From contig NZ_CP070608.1 in NCBI RefSeq assembly GCF_017068455.1, positions 3,842,501-3,906,500 of the forward strand: 64,000 nucleotides of DNA, written 5' to 3'. This DNA comes from Fulvivirga lutea. GTDB taxonomy: Bacteria > Bacteroidota > Bacteroidia > Cytophagales > Cyclobacteriaceae. Positions within the stretch are counted from its first letter, which is position 1, and every line of letters starts with the position of its first letter. Shown piece after piece: positions 19,192-29,144 of this stretch. The notes under the pieces are model-generated. The model saw only the letters and a program-made list of their open reading frames with translations, did not search any database and was not told where the DNA came from. The position numbers and the translations under genes are program-made.

Positions 19192-22100
19192 TTAAAAAGT
19201 TAAGTTAACTGTTACACCATATCTTCTTGTCGAAGGCGCTGAAGTAAACTCGTATCCTTGCAAGTTGGTGTTTCCAAACTGGCTTACCTCTGGATCAAAA
19301 TTTGACGCCTCTGGGAAATTAGGGGCATTATACCATAAGTTTCTACCTGATAAAGTCACCTTAGCCGATCCAAATGGAGTCTTCTCCAATAAAGATTTTG
19401 GAAGCGTATAGCCCAATGTTACCTCTCTCAAGCGAACTACGGTCGCATCCCAAATAGACCACTCATCCTGACCATTAATCGCAAATGACTGACCGAAGTA
19501 AAGGGTGTTTACTTCCACCATCGTGGTGTTTGGTATCTTGTCACCATTCTCATCACGGATAGGTTCATTCGTGTTAGGATCACCATAAACTCCTGGGATG
19601 ATCTTATTAACTTCCCTGTCCTCAGTGTCCTTGGTTACACCTCTACCCAATAAAGAAAGGTTCGTTACCGAATACAAATCTCCTCCTTGTCTCCAGTCAA
19701 GTACTGCTGACAACGATAGCCCTTTCCAGCTGAATGAGTTCGTTATACCCACAATGAAATCAGGGTTCGGGTTGCCTATAATCTCAGGATTCAATGCCGG
19801 AATCAACTGCCCGTTAGCCGGATCAATTAATAAATTACCTTCATCGTCACGTGAGTTCACACTTCCTCGGATCAAACCATACTCTTCACCAGGAAGATGT
19901 ACTGATTGCACAGATCCTGCAAAAGTATTACCTAATACCAATTCATCAGAACCTGGTCGTAATGACTCAATCACGTTCTTATTATGAGTAAACGTACCTA
20001 CAAAATCCCACTGGAATCCATTACTCAACTTCAATGGAGTAGCCGTTAACGTAAGCTCAATACCCGTGTTACTCAACTCACCACCATTCGTTAACAACGA
20101 AGTAAATCCTGTCTCAGCTGGAATGGCTACCTGTACAATCTGATCCGTAGATGTTCGCTCGTACACAGCCACATCAAGACCTAATCGATTGTTGAAGAAC
20201 TTAGTCTCCAATCCTAACTCAAACTCAGAAGTTTGCTCCGGTTTCAAGTTGGGGTCTCTTGCAATATTTGATAACGTAGAACCTGAAGTACCATTAAATG
20301 GTAAAGCAGTAGCTCCTGCCTGGGCCAAACCATTGGCATTCAACAAAAATACCGGTACAATCTGGTAAGGCGCTGTATCATTACCCACCTGGGCCCAACT
20401 TGCTCTGATCTTACCAAAAGACAACACATTCGACTGTAAATCAAACGCATCAGTGAAGATAAATGAAGTACTCACCGCTGGGTAGAAGAAACTTCTGTTA
20501 TCCTCAGGTAAGGTAGAGGACCAGTCATTTCTTGCCGTTAAGTTCAAGAACAAAAAGTCTCGGTAACCAAAGTTCATATCAGTATAAGCTCCGATCAATC
20601 TTCGTTGGAAGAAAGTACCTCCTGATGGAATGACTGAGTTTGTGTTATCTATATCATTAATAAAGAAATCCACATAACCTATACCCGTGTAACGCTGGCC
20701 TTCACCTGTTCTCTGGTTGATGTTATGTCCTAATATACCTCTGAAGCTAATATCTTCAGTGATATCCTTAGTCACCGTCACAATAAAGTTCGACTCTATC
20801 TCCTGGAATCGATCATACGCATTGATGATCTGACCCGATCCACCAGCTCCTCTTGATCCTGGTCGGAAGTAATCTGTCGTGGTTTGGTTATAGCCATTCA
20901 CTCCCAGTCGGTAAGTAAGGTTTAACCAATCCAATACATCATAGCTCAAGTTGAAGGAAGCTACGTAACGATCTGTTTCTGACTCAATACCTGCATTCTC
21001 AACAGACCATAAAGGGTTATCAGCCTGACCTGGACCAACCATAAATACAGATGCATTTGTTAATGGGTTCTGGAAAGGCTGGCCGTGTAAATCCCAGTTA
21101 CGTCCTAAATACAACGTTCTGGCAAAAGCAGAACCATTACCAATCGCATTGTTGGCTCCTCCCTGGAACGACTCTTGAACGGAAGAAGTATATTGTAAAT
21201 TACCACCTACGTTAAGTCCGTTGTCCAACTGAGTCTGACCTCCTAAACTAACGTTTGTACGATTAAACTGAGTGTTGGGCACTATACCCTCCTGCTTCGC
21301 TCTCGATACAACTAATGTACTTTGAGCTTTCTCATTACCTCCCGATACTCTTAATGAGTTCTCAAGAAATGTTCCTGTCTGAAAGAAATCTTTCACGTTA
21401 TCGGGATAAGCTCTGTATGGTACTGTTGTACCCCAAAACTCCTCAAGACCTATCACTCCATCATACCAGTGTGGAATCTCAGTAGTAGTCGCATAAGGCT
21501 TCGCTCCAACAAATGGTGCTCCCCATGATCCATTCACTTGCTGATAGTTGAAGTTCGTTCCCGTTCCATACGAATTTTGGTAATCAGGAAGGTTTGCAAC
21601 CTCTTCCATGGCAAAGTTACCTGTGTAAGAAATCTCTAGTCCTTTTTTACTAGCACCTGAAGATCCTGTCTTAGTAGTAATTACGATTACTCCATTCGCA
21701 GCTCTGGTACCATATAAGGCAGCTGCCGCTGCTCCCTTTAGAACGTTTACTGACTCAATGTTATTAGGATCTAAATCCTGGAAACGGCTACCAAAAGCTC
21801 CTCCTCCCGTTAACTGGTCACTATTGAACCCCGGACCTGATCCATTAGTATCATTATTATATGGGATACCATCCACTACGAACAAAGGTTGGTTATTACC
21901 TAATAAAGAGGAGTTACCTCTAATAGTAATACGTGTAGCACTACCTGGTGCACTACTAGATCCTCCAATATTAACACCGGCTACTTTTCCTTGCATCGCT
22001 CTCAAAGCATCTGGTTCTGATACACCTGATACTTTATCGCCTCCTACTCTTTCTACACCATAACCCAGTGCTTTTGCTTCTCTTTGGATACCTACCGCTG

Positions 22101-22428
22101 TTACTACAACTTCTGAAAGCTGCTGAACATCCGGTGACATCTGAATATCAATTACAGATCGCGAACCGATAGCTACTTCTTCAGTCGCCAATCCAATAAA
22201 TGAAAATACTAATGTACCACCATCAGAAGGTACACTTAACTTGAAGTTACCATCAATGTCGGTAACAGTACCTGTGGTTGTACCTTTTAGTACAACGTTA
22301 ACACCGGGTAGAGATGAACCATCCTCGATAGAGGTGACTTTTCCCGACACAGTGCGCTCTTGAGCCCACGAATCGCTGAACGCGAATGCGAACATCAACA
22401 TGAAACTAAGCAGTAAAAACTTCTTCAT
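19192..22428 (-). CDS. SusC/RagA-family TonB-linked outer-membrane transporter
   Basis: This 1078-aa TonB-dependent receptor imports oligomeric nutrients. After a signal peptide (about 1-22) comes a carboxypeptidase-regulatory-like domain (about 24-105), a TonB-box-like EVVVTA segment (about 105-111), the plug domain with the SusC signature around QPLFVVDGIPYNND (about 183-196), and a large beta-barrel ending in the terminal Phe typical of outer-membrane proteins. It is the first gene of a four-gene operon with SusD and two lipoproteins, spaced 9-17 bp. There are no glycoside hydrolases, peptidases or anti-sigma factors beside it, so substrate and regulation are unknown. Confidence 0.95.
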   Translation of the reverse strand: MKKFLLLSFMLMFAFAFSDSWAQERTVSGKVTSIEDGSSLPGVNVVLKGTTTGTVTDIDGNFKLSVPSDGGTLVFSFIGLATEEVAIGSRSVIDIQMSPDVQQLSEVVVTAVGIQREAKALGYGVERVGGDKVSGVSEPDALRAMQGKVAGVNIGGSSSAPGSATRITIRGNSSLLGNNQPLFVVDGIPYNNDTNGSGPGFNSDQLTGGGAFGSRFQDLDPNNIESVNVLKGAAAAALYGTRAANGVIVITTKTGSSGASKKGLEISYTGNFAMEEVANLPDYQNSYGTGTNFNYQQVNGSWGAPFVGAKPYATTTEIPHWYDGVIGLEEFWGTTVPYRAYPDNVKDFFQTGTFLENSLRVSGGNEKAQSTLVVSRAKQEGIVPNTQFNRTNVSLGGQTQLDNGLNVGGNLQYTSSVQESFQGGANNAIGNGSAFARTLYLGRNWDLHGQPFQNPLTNASVFMVGPGQADNPLWSVENAGIESETDRYVASFNLSYDVLDWLNLTYRLGVNGYNQTTTDYFRPGSRGAGGSGQIINAYDRFQEIESNFIVTVTKDITEDISFRGILGHNINQRTGEGQRYTGIGYVDFFINDIDNTNSVIPSGGTFFQRRLIGAYTDMNFGYRDFLFLNLTARNDWSSTLPEDNRSFFYPAVSTSFIFTDAFDLQSNVLSFGKIRASWAQVGNDTAPYQIVPVFLLNANGLAQAGATALPFNGTSGSTLSNIARDPNLKPEQTSEFELGLETKFFNNRLGLDVAVYERTSTDQIVQVAIPAETGFTSLLTNGGELSNTGIELTLTATPLKLSNGFQWDFVGTFTHNKNVIESLRPGSDELVLGNTFAGSVQSVHLPGEEYGLIRGSVNSRDDEGNLLIDPANGQLIPALNPEIIGNPNPDFIVGITNSFSWKGLSLSAVLDWRQGGDLYSVTNLSLLGRGVTKDTEDREVNKIIPGVYGDPNTNEPIRDENGDKIPNTTMVEVNTLYFGQSFAINGQDEWSIWDATVVRLREVTLGYTLPKSLLEKTPFGSAKVTLSGRNLWYNAPNFPEASNFDPEVSQFGNTNLQGYEFTSAPSTRRYGVTVNLTF

Positions 22429-22571
22429 ATTGTAATGTTTAGGTTAAAAATTAAAAATAGTTTGCCTTAAACTTAGAATAAAATTCGGAAACGATAAACA
22501 ATTCAAATAAAAAAATAATGCGTTTTACGGGAAAAGGGAAACAAAATATAAGTCACTACGTAATAGACTCC

Positions 22572-22590
22572 CCCAGATTGGGTGATACCC
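22572..22590. promoter_or_regulatory. Overlapping inverted repeats upstream of susC
   Basis: CCCAGATTGGG (22572-22582) and GGGTGATACCC (22580-22590) are two inverted repeats that share the central GGG arm, so only one hairpin can form at a time. They lie about 145-160 bp upstream of the susC start and just after the stop of the OmpA-family gene. There is no T-run, so a simple terminator is unlikely; an operator or attenuator for the SUS operon is possible. Confidence 0.4.
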
Positions 22591-22599
22591 TAAAAATGA

Positions 22600-24516
22600 T
22601 TAAAATTCAACTATTTTAAATTCTATTCTTCTATTAAGAGATTTGTTCTCTTCTGTAGTATTAGGAACCAATGGGTTAGAGGCTCCCTTACCTTTAAAAT
22701 ATAGCCTGGATTGATCTATTCCTGCATTTTTTAAATATTCAACAACGCTTTCAGCTCTTTTCAACGACAATTCTTGATTGTAAGAATCATTGCCATCGTT
22801 ATCAGTATGGCCGACTATTTCAATCCTAACCTTTGGATTATCCTTTAAAAAGGAAATTATCTTCTTTAATTCTGTCTTAGAGTTATCCTTAAGGCTATAA
22901 CTATCGGTGTCGAAAAATATATTATTCAATCTGGTAGAAACATTTTCCTTAATTGGGCTCAAGTATATATCCATTGCTACTGGCTCGGAGTCGTTATTCA
23001 ACTCCATCTTAAATGTATATGTATTAAATAGGTATGATTTTGCGTTTGCATATAATGCATATTCGGAGCCCTCGGTAAGGACCATCAAGTATTCACCAGT
23101 AACAGAATCTGAATACACGACTGACAACCTTTCATCTTGTGACAAATCAAATAATTCAATTTTTGCTTTAAGTGGGGATTTTGTTTCTGCATCGCGCACA
23201 ATTCCTTGTACATAAGAGGCCTTATTCTCTAATTCATAAATTTCAGACAATTCAAATTCATAGAGAACGCCTTTCTTCTCAGAGTTTAATGATTCATTAG
23301 AGTAATAACCTTTGTCACCTCTCGAAGTAATAAATAGGGAAACCTGATCTTCACCATTATTAATAGGTGAGCCTATATTAACAGGTTTCGACCAACTGTC
23401 ATTATCTCTTTGTGAACTATATAGGTCGAACCCACCAAAACCAGGCAGGCCGTTAGTTGCATAATATAATATGAGTCCGTTAGGATGAATAAAAGGAGAA
23501 ACCTCTTCTTGTACTGTATTAACGAGTGGGCCCATGTTCTTGGGCTTGGACCAAACCTCCGAATCATCTTTATATGAAACCCAAATGTCGCGACCCCCTA
23601 ATCCGTTTGGTCTGTTAGATATAAAATAAAGGGTTCTACCATCAGCCGAAAGGCTCGGTTGGGATTCCCAATACCTGGAATTTATATTAGGCCCCAAATT
23701 TTCTGGCACTGACCAAACGCCACCTTCCTTTTCACTTATATATAAATCACAGCTTCCATATCCATTTCTGCCGTAGCACGAAGTAAAAATTAATACTCGG
23801 CCATCTGCAGAAATCGTACAAGTACCTTCATTGAACTGAGAATTTATGTTGGATGAAATTGATTCAGGGGCAGACCATTGGCCATTAGAGTCTAGTTTAC
23901 AAATAACCAAGTCCTCGTCATCATTTGGAGTATCTCCTAATCTTCTAGTAAATATTAAGGACTGACCATCAACAGTAACTACAGGAAAATACTGCATTGC
24001 AAAAGCGTTGACCGTATCTGATAAGGGCTTCGGGTTAAATGACACCTCCCTTTTATTATTTTCAATTGCAAACTGTGCATTGGATAGAATCGTATTTGCT
24101 TCCATAACTCTTTGAGAGTTTCTTGGATTATATGCCAGATACTTATTTATGTAATCAATGGCTTGCTTATAGTCATTCTTTCTTAAATACAGTTCTCCTA
24201 ATTCGAAATAAGAGGGCCCATTATTTTCTCCTTTTAATTCAATGACATTGAGAAAAAGAGATTCGGCTTTTGTAAGATCCCCTTGAGCCTTATATATGGT
24301 GGCAAGCCTAAAGTAAGCCTCATGAAATTTTTTGTCTTTTTGAATGGATTGCTCTAAAAGGCTAATCGCTTGATTATACTGACCTCTAACCCTATAATTA
24401 TCAGCTTCGTAATATAGCTCAGCTGCTTTCTTTGATTTTGTACTAAGACGTGATTGAGCTATTGACTGATAAGCACAAAAAAATAGACAACATATAATAA
24501 GGTGTATTTTCCACAT
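22600..24516 (-). CDS. PorE-like OmpA-family protein: TPR, PD40 propeller, OmpA domain
   Basis: The 638-aa protein has an N-terminal signal peptide, TPR repeats (about 28-150), five PD40/WD40-like propeller repeats (about 170-415, for example SADGRVLIFTS and SADGRTLYFIS), a carboxypeptidase-regulatory-like segment (about 430-510) and a C-terminal OmpA peptidoglycan-binding domain (about 525-638, FFDTDSYSL and VGHTDNDG). This order is the one described for PorE, the T9SS component thought to anchor the secretion core to peptidoglycan. Unlike PorE of Porphyromonas there is no lipobox Cys at the cleavage site, and Bacteroidota have many paralogues with this architecture, so the T9SS role is not certain. 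It lies 40 bp after folD. Confidence 0.82.
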   Translation of the reverse strand: MWKIHLIICCLFFCAYQSIAQSRLSTKSKKAAELYYEADNYRVRGQYNQAISLLEQSIQKDKKFHEAYFRLATIYKAQGDLTKAESLFLNVIELKGENNGPSYFELGELYLRKNDYKQAIDYINKYLAYNPRNSQRVMEANTILSNAQFAIENNKREVSFNPKPLSDTVNAFAMQYFPVVTVDGQSLIFTRRLGDTPNDDEDLVICKLDSNGQWSAPESISSNINSQFNEGTCTISADGRVLIFTSCYGRNGYGSCDLYISEKEGGVWSVPENLGPNINSRYWESQPSLSADGRTLYFISNRPNGLGGRDIWVSYKDDSEVWSKPKNMGPLVNTVQEEVSPFIHPNGLILYYATNGLPGFGGFDLYSSQRDNDSWSKPVNIGSPINNGEDQVSLFITSRGDKGYYSNESLNSEKKGVLYEFELSEIYELENKASYVQGIVRDAETKSPLKAKIELFDLSQDERLSVVYSDSVTGEYLMVLTEGSEYALYANAKSYLFNTYTFKMELNNDSEPVAMDIYLSPIKENVSTRLNNIFFDTDSYSLKDNSKTELKKIISFLKDNPKVRIEIVGHTDNDGNDSYNQELSLKRAESVVEYLKNAGIDQSRLYFKGKGASNPLVPNTTEENKSLNRRIEFKIVEF

Positions 24517-24556
24517 AGATTTTTAAATCTATGCATCCAAAACGAAAATACCGAAT

Positions 24557-25447
24557 TTATATTTCTGTAGTAATAGTGCTTTTTGTTGTTGCTGCCTTTA
24601 GGGTATTCATAAGAAGTGAGGCGATTGTCATCGGTCCAACGCCACCAGGAACTGGAGTAATAAAAGACGCTTTCTTTTCCACTTCTTCAAAATTAACATC
24701 ACCACTAAGTATATAGCCTCTTTCATTATCTTCTGTAGGAATTCGTGTGATGCCCACATCCACTACTGCTACGCCTTCTTTAACCATGTCGCCTGTTATT
24801 AGTGCCGGCTTGCCAGTAGCTACTATTAATATATCGGCCTGCTTAGTGTAATGTGCTAAGTCGACCGTATGTATATGACAAACTGTTACGGTGGCATTTT
24901 CGTGGTAGGCCATTATAGAACTCATGGGTGCGCCAACAGTTCGGCTGTTGCCTACCATCACGCAATGTTTTCCTTTAATATCTACCTTATACCTTTTAAG
25001 CAGTTCCACAATACCGAAAGGTGTGGCCGGAAGCAATCCCGGATGCTTGGAAGTAATACGACCATAGTTTTCGTTCGTAAAGCCATCAACATCTTTATGT
25101 GGTAGTATTCTATCCGTCACTTTTGATGCCGAAATATGATCAGGGAGTGGAAGTTGCACAATCAGACCATCAATATCTTCATCGGCATTTATCCGTTCAA
25201 TCTCAGTCATCAGTTTTGATTCTGAAATTGTAGTAGGAAAATTAAGTAGGGTATATTCGAAACCTACCCGTTTACACGCTTTAATTTTATTGTTTACATA
25301 TGTCTGGCTGGCACCGTCATCACCTACTAGAATTGCGGCCAGGTGTGGAGCTTTTTTATTTTTTGCTTTTAACGCATCAACTTCCGATTTGATTTCTTCT
25401 TCAATTTCTCTGGAAACCTTTCTTCCGTCTAGTATTGTAGCCGACAT
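24557..25447 (-). CDS. folD: Methylenetetrahydrofolate dehydrogenase/cyclohydrolase
   Basis: FolD oxidises 5,10-methylene-THF to methenyl-THF and hydrolyses it to 10-formyl-THF in one-carbon metabolism. The catalytic Lys is K54 in TYVNNK; the LIVQLPLP (94-101) and KDVDGF (118-123) signatures and the C-terminal PVPGGVGPMT are intact. The nucleotide-binding loop, usually GRSxIVGxP, reads GNSRTVGAP at 166-174, and the downstream CHSRT-type motif reads CHIHT, so cofactor preference could differ from the usual NADP. Length 296 aa is normal. It follows lepA after 6 bp. Confidence 0.93.
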   Translation of the reverse strand: MSATILDGRKVSREIEEEIKSEVDALKAKNKKAPHLAAILVGDDGASQTYVNNKIKACKRVGFEYTLLNFPTTISESKLMTEIERINADEDIDGLIVQLPLPDHISASKVTDRILPHKDVDGFTNENYGRITSKHPGLLPATPFGIVELLKRYKVDIKGKHCVMVGNSRTVGAPMSSIMAYHENATVTVCHIHTVDLAHYTKQADILIVATGKPALITGDMVKEGVAVVDVGITRIPTEDNERGYILSGDVNFEEVEKKASFITPVPGGVGPMTIASLLMNTLKAATTKSTITTEI

Positions 25448-25453
25448 AATTTA

Positions 25454-27238
25454 TCAATCTAATTTAAGTACTGCCATGAATGCCTCTTGAGGAATTTCAA
25501 CATTTCCTACCTGACGCATTCTTTTTTTACCTTTCTTTTGCTTCTCTAATAATTTACGCTTCCTTGAAATATCACCCCCATAACATTTTGCCAAAACGTT
25601 TTTTCGCATTGCCTTTACAGTTTCTCTGGCGATAATTTTGGTACCGATAGAAGCCTGTATTGCTATTTCAAACATTTGACGAGGAATCAAATCCTTTAGT
25701 TTTTCACACAGGCGTTTTCCCCACTCGTAGGCTTTATCTCTATGAACGATAGCAGAAAGTGCATCCACTTTCTCACTATTTAACATGATATCCAGTTTAA
25801 CCATCGATGACTGCCTGTATCCGATAAGCTCATAATCCAATGAGGCATAACCACGAGATAATGTTTTCAATTTATCGAAGAAATCAAAAACGATCTCAGC
25901 CAATGGCAATTCAAATGTTAATTCAACTCTATTGGAAGTGAGATAAACCTGATTCTTAATAATACCTCGCTTATCGATACACAGGCTTATTATATTACCG
26001 ATGTAATCTGCCTTACTTATGATTTGAGCTCTAATAAATGGCTCTTCAATATGAGAAACCGTATTTGGCTCAGGCATTTCTGATGGTGCATTAATATTAT
26101 ACACTGAACCATCCGTTTTTACAGCATGAAATTGAACTGAGGGAACGGTAGTGATCACTGTCATATCAAACTCACGCTCGAGTCTTTCCTGAACAATTTC
26201 CATGTGCAGCATTCCAAGGAATCCACACCTGAATCCAAACCCTAATGCCGCTGAAGTTTCAGGTTCCCATATTAACGAAGCATCATTTAATTGAAGCTTC
26301 TCCATAGAGGCTCTCAACTCCTCAAATTCACTAGTATCCACAGGATAGATTCCGGCAAAAACCATCGGCTTCACATTCTCAAAACCTTTCACTGCCTTAC
26401 AGGGACGATCTACGTGTGTTATCGTATCACCCACCTTAACTTCTTTGGCGACTTTAATACCTGATATGATATAACCCACATTCCCGGCACTAATTGAATT
26501 CTTTGGTTGTTGCTTCAATTTTAATACCCCAATCTCATCGGCTTCATAGGTTTTATTGGTATTTACAAACTTTACCTTCTCTCCTTTCTTCAGTGTTCCA
26601 TTAAACACTCGGAAATAAACCTCAATGCCTCTGAAAGGATTAAACACAGAATCAAAGATCATAGCCTGTAATGGTTCTTCAGGATCACCTTTTGGAGCAG
26701 GGATTCTTTCTATAATTGCAGAAAGAATGTTATCGATACCTATACCCTCTTTCGCACTGGCATGGATAACTGATTCAGGGGCACAGCCAATTAATTCAAC
26801 AATCTGGTCTGTAACCTCCTCCGGCATGGCACTAGGTAAATCAATTTTATTTAAGACTGGAATAATCTCCAGATCGTGCTCTAATGCTAAATATAAATTG
26901 GAGATTGTTTGAGCCTCGATACCCTGAGCTGCATCTACAATTAGTAGTGCTCCTTCGCATGCTGCGATGGAACGAGAGACCTCATAAGAAAAATCTACGT
27001 GTCCCGGGGTGTCAATCAAATTTAGAGTATAATCTTCACCATTAAATTTGTAATCCATTTGAATGGCATGCGACTTAATGGTTATCCCTCGCTCACGCTC
27101 CAAGTCCATATCATCCAGCAACTGCTCTTGCATATCCCTATCACTCACGGTACCTGTCGCCTGCAATAGCCTATCTGCCAACGTGCTCTTGCCATGGTCG
27201 ATGTGTGCTATGATGCAAAAATTTCTAATGTTTTTCAT
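25454..27238 (-). CDS. lepA: Elongation factor 4 (LepA)
   Basis: LepA/EF4 is a ribosome-associated translational GTPase thought to act in initiation or back-translocation under stress. The G-domain has AHIDHGKS near residue 12, DTPGHVDF and NKIDLP, and the C-terminal half carries the LepA-specific domain ending [12 protein letters not shown] chose the ATG at 27238, which gives the canonical [17 protein letters not shown]-terminus; an in-frame GTG at 27265 would add nine residues of no family relevance. It heads a unit with folD (6-bp gap) and the PorE-like gene. A possible minus-strand -7 box TACTTTTG lies at 27372-27379. Confidence 0.95.
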   Translation of the reverse strand: MKNIRNFCIIAHIDHGKSTLADRLLQATGTVSDRDMQEQLLDDMDLERERGITIKSHAIQMDYKFNGEDYTLNLIDTPGHVDFSYEVSRSIAACEGALLIVDAAQGIEAQTISNLYLALEHDLEIIPVLNKIDLPSAMPEEVTDQIVELIGCAPESVIHASAKEGIGIDNILSAIIERIPAPKGDPEEPLQAMIFDSVFNPFRGIEVYFRVFNGTLKKGEKVKFVNTNKTYEADEIGVLKLKQQPKNSISAGNVGYIISGIKVAKEVKVGDTITHVDRPCKAVKGFENVKPMVFAGIYPVDTSEFEELRASMEKLQLNDASLIWEPETSAALGFGFRCGFLGMLHMEIVQERLEREFDMTVITTVPSVQFHAVKTDGSVYNINAPSEMPEPNTVSHIEEPFIRAQIISKADYIGNIISLCIDKRGIIKNQVYLTSNRVELTFELPLAEIVFDFFDKLKTLSRGYASLDYELIGYRQSSMVKLDIMLNSEKVDALSAIVHRDKAYEWGKRLCEKLKDLIPRQMFEIAIQASIGTKIIARETVKAMRKNVLAKCYGGDISRKRKLLEKQKKGKKRMRQVGNVEIPQEAFMAVLKLD

Positions 27239-27434
27239 GTGTATAGTTGAATGTTCAACGGTCACATGGAATTCGTAATAATCTTATTCATTAAAATTAA
27301 AAGAAGCTTTAATGAATAAAATTGTCCTCATTTCATGTTAGACTAATCCCTTATCCTCTAATTTTGACCTGCAAAAGTAGCTAATAATTAGCTGGAAAAG
27401 AACAACGAGAACGAACATATATTTTACGACTGAA

Positions 27435-27968
27435 ATGAACATTGCTGAGAAGAAAAGACAGAATAATATTGCCGAATACATCATTCACATGTATCAGTCT
27501 GAAGACTTAATAAGAGCCTTTGAATGTGATATCGATAAAGTGAAAGAATATGTACTAAAACACATTCCAACAGAAGGTACTACCAAGAAAGAGTTAGAGC
27601 ATTGGTATCAGCAACTATTGGAGAGAATGCAGCATGAGAATATACTCAGCAGTGGGCACCTTAAAGAAACTCATGAAATTGTGGCGCAATTAGATGAGCT
27701 CAAACAAGAGTTAGTTCATAATGACGAAGAATTTAAATCGATATACACAAAAGCAGAAAGCCATATTCAACAAATGCTCCAACTGGCCGAAGGTAAAATT
27801 AACAGTGAAGTGCAAATTTGCCTCAATGGGGTATATGGTTTATTAATTGCTAAAATTAACGGTAGAGATATTCCGGATGAGTTTAGAGAATCAATTGAGG
27901 AGTTTGGAAATGTACTCTCCTACTTAAGCTATAAATACAAGCAGAAGCACTTTTTAAGCAATAACTAG
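27435..27968 (+). CDS. DUF4924-family protein
   Basis: The 177-aa cytoplasmic protein begins with KRQNNIAEYIIHMYQSEDLIRAF, the conserved start of the Bacteroidota DUF4924 family. It is largely alpha-helical with a predicted coiled-coil stretch around 80-115 and no signal peptide. No catalytic motif is visible and no function is known for the family. It is divergent from lepA. Its TAG stop is in a CTAG tetranucleotide shared with the stop of the convergent methyltransferase gene. Confidence 0.85.
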   Translation: MNIAEKKRQNNIAEYIIHMYQSEDLIRAFECDIDKVKEYVLKHIPTEGTTKKELEHWYQQLLERMQHENILSSGHLKETHEIVAQLDELKQELVHNDEEFKSIYTKAESHIQQMLQLAEGKINSEVQICLNGVYGLLIAKINGRDIPDEFRESIEEFGNVLSYLSYKYKQKHFLSNN

Positions 27969-28690
27969 TTGTAATTATTGGGTTTTAAAATTGCTAAGTA
28001 TTGATCATGCTCATCAGTAAAAACTATTTCGCAATGCCAGTCATTCTTCTTGGCCTCTGATTGTAGCAGAATTGGATCAATGTATAACCAATTAAACCAT
28101 TCCCCAAGAATACTTTCGTACTCATAGCAGAACTCTACCTCACCGTAATACCTATCCTTAGGCATTTCATCGGCCATATATTTTACATCACTAGAATCTA
28201 CAATTACCCGACCTCCGCTATTTAAAAGTGATTTTAGGCTGCTGAAGAAAATAGGAATATTCTCTAACTTTTCGCACAATCCAAACCCGTTCATCATTAA
28301 CAGTAGCGTGTCGAATTTTTCTTCGATGTTTCGATAATCATCGCAAATGATGTTTTTAGCACCTTCATGAGCCATAATGTAACAGCCTACTTCAGATGTC
28401 TCCACCGCTGTGACATCATGTCCGTTATTATTTAGGTTTAGTGTTAAAGCTCCGGCTCCTGCACCAATATCTAAGATTTTGCCCTTACATAAACTCAAGG
28501 CTTTTTTCTCAAGTTCTGTAAAGTCATATTCCTCTCTGAAAAACACCTCAACCGGCATAATTTCAGGATTTCCATAGTTATTATGAAGCGTTAATTCTGA
28601 GCACTTGCCGTTATAGTACAGGTCATGAAGTGCAGCATCAAAGGGAGTCAAATCAGGATAAGTATTTTTCTGCTCTTTTCTTGATGTCAC
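27965..28690 (-). CDS. Class I SAM-dependent methyltransferase
   Basis: The 241-aa protein carries motif I of Rossmann-fold methyltransferases (ILDIGAGAGA, 72-81), the acidic residue ending strand 2 (E97 in VTAVETS) and a MNGFGLCEK segment at the motif IV position. The substrate is not predictable from the sequence. The start codon lies 38 bp inside the end of the upstream TerB-like gene, a long overlap that suggests translational coupling. The 3' end shares a CTAG with the convergent DUF4924 gene. Confidence 0.8.
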   Translation of the reverse strand: MTSRKEQKNTYPDLTPFDAALHDLYYNGKCSELTLHNNYGNPEIMPVEVFFREEYDFTELEKKALSLCKGKILDIGAGAGALTLNLNNNGHDVTAVETSEVGCYIMAHEGAKNIICDDYRNIEEKFDTLLLMMNGFGLCEKLENIPIFFSSLKSLLNSGGRVIVDSSDVKYMADEMPKDRYYGEVEFCYEYESILGEWFNWLYIDPILLQSEAKKNDWHCEIVFTDEHDQYLAILKPNNYN

Positions 28691-29063
28691 TCTTGTCTAC
28701 CGCCTTGGATGGATCCAAATAGGTTGTAGAAACTAAATCAAACAGTGCTTCTTCATTGTAACCTAATTTTTTGATGACTTGCCAACAAAATTTCATTTCT
28801 TCTTTATCAATTCTGCCGTCAATTTTCATCACCATCACAAGGTTGGTCATTAGTTCGACTTTTTGCTCTCTGGTGAAATGTTCAATAGATGGAATGTTAT
28901 GTTCAGCTCTTGTCTGATCTATTATTGCCTCAATGTCTTCAGAAGAAACATTTGAAGAAGCCCCAATTTGTCTGATTAATTCCAACTCAGCCTGATCGGT
29001 TTCACCATCAATTTTGGCCATCATTACCAAAATATTTAAATGCGGATTTTCTTTTAAGGGCAT
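28653..29063 (-). CDS. TerB-like (tellurite-resistance TerB domain) protein
   Basis: The 136-aa helical protein contains two internal repeats of the TerB/DjlA-N fold pattern, each with an acidic cluster: MAKIDGETDQAELELIRQI (about 15-33) and VMKIDGRIDKEEMKFC (about 77-92). The IDG-x-x-x-xEE motif is typical of the metal-binding loop in this fold. TerB domains occur in tellurite resistance and in membrane-stress systems, but a standalone domain is not evidence for either. It overlaps the downstream methyltransferase by 38 bp. Confidence 0.8.
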   Translation of the reverse strand: MPLKENPHLNILVMMAKIDGETDQAELELIRQIGASSNVSSEDIEAIIDQTRAEHNIPSIEHFTREQKVELMTNLVMVMKIDGRIDKEEMKFCWQVIKKLGYNEEALFDLVSTTYLDPSKAVDKSDIKKRAEKYLS

Positions 29064-29144
29064 AGATCTGATTTTATGACATTAATAAAGCAATTTAATA
29101 AATCCTGATAAATAAACCTTTAGTTTTAAGTTGATCTATACTGA

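Noticed and set aside
22600-24516. Definite T9SS PorE
   Set aside because: Architecture fits, but there is no lipobox and many Bacteroidota paralogues share it; no other por/gld gene is adjacent.
28653-29063. Tellurite-resistance locus
   Set aside because: A lone TerB-like domain without terC/terD/terZ genes is not evidence for tellurite resistance.
27965-29063. Methyltransferase and TerB-like gene being a single frameshifted gene
   Set aside because: Both have complete, separate folds and proper starts and stops; the 38-bp overlap is in different frames and is compatible with coupling.
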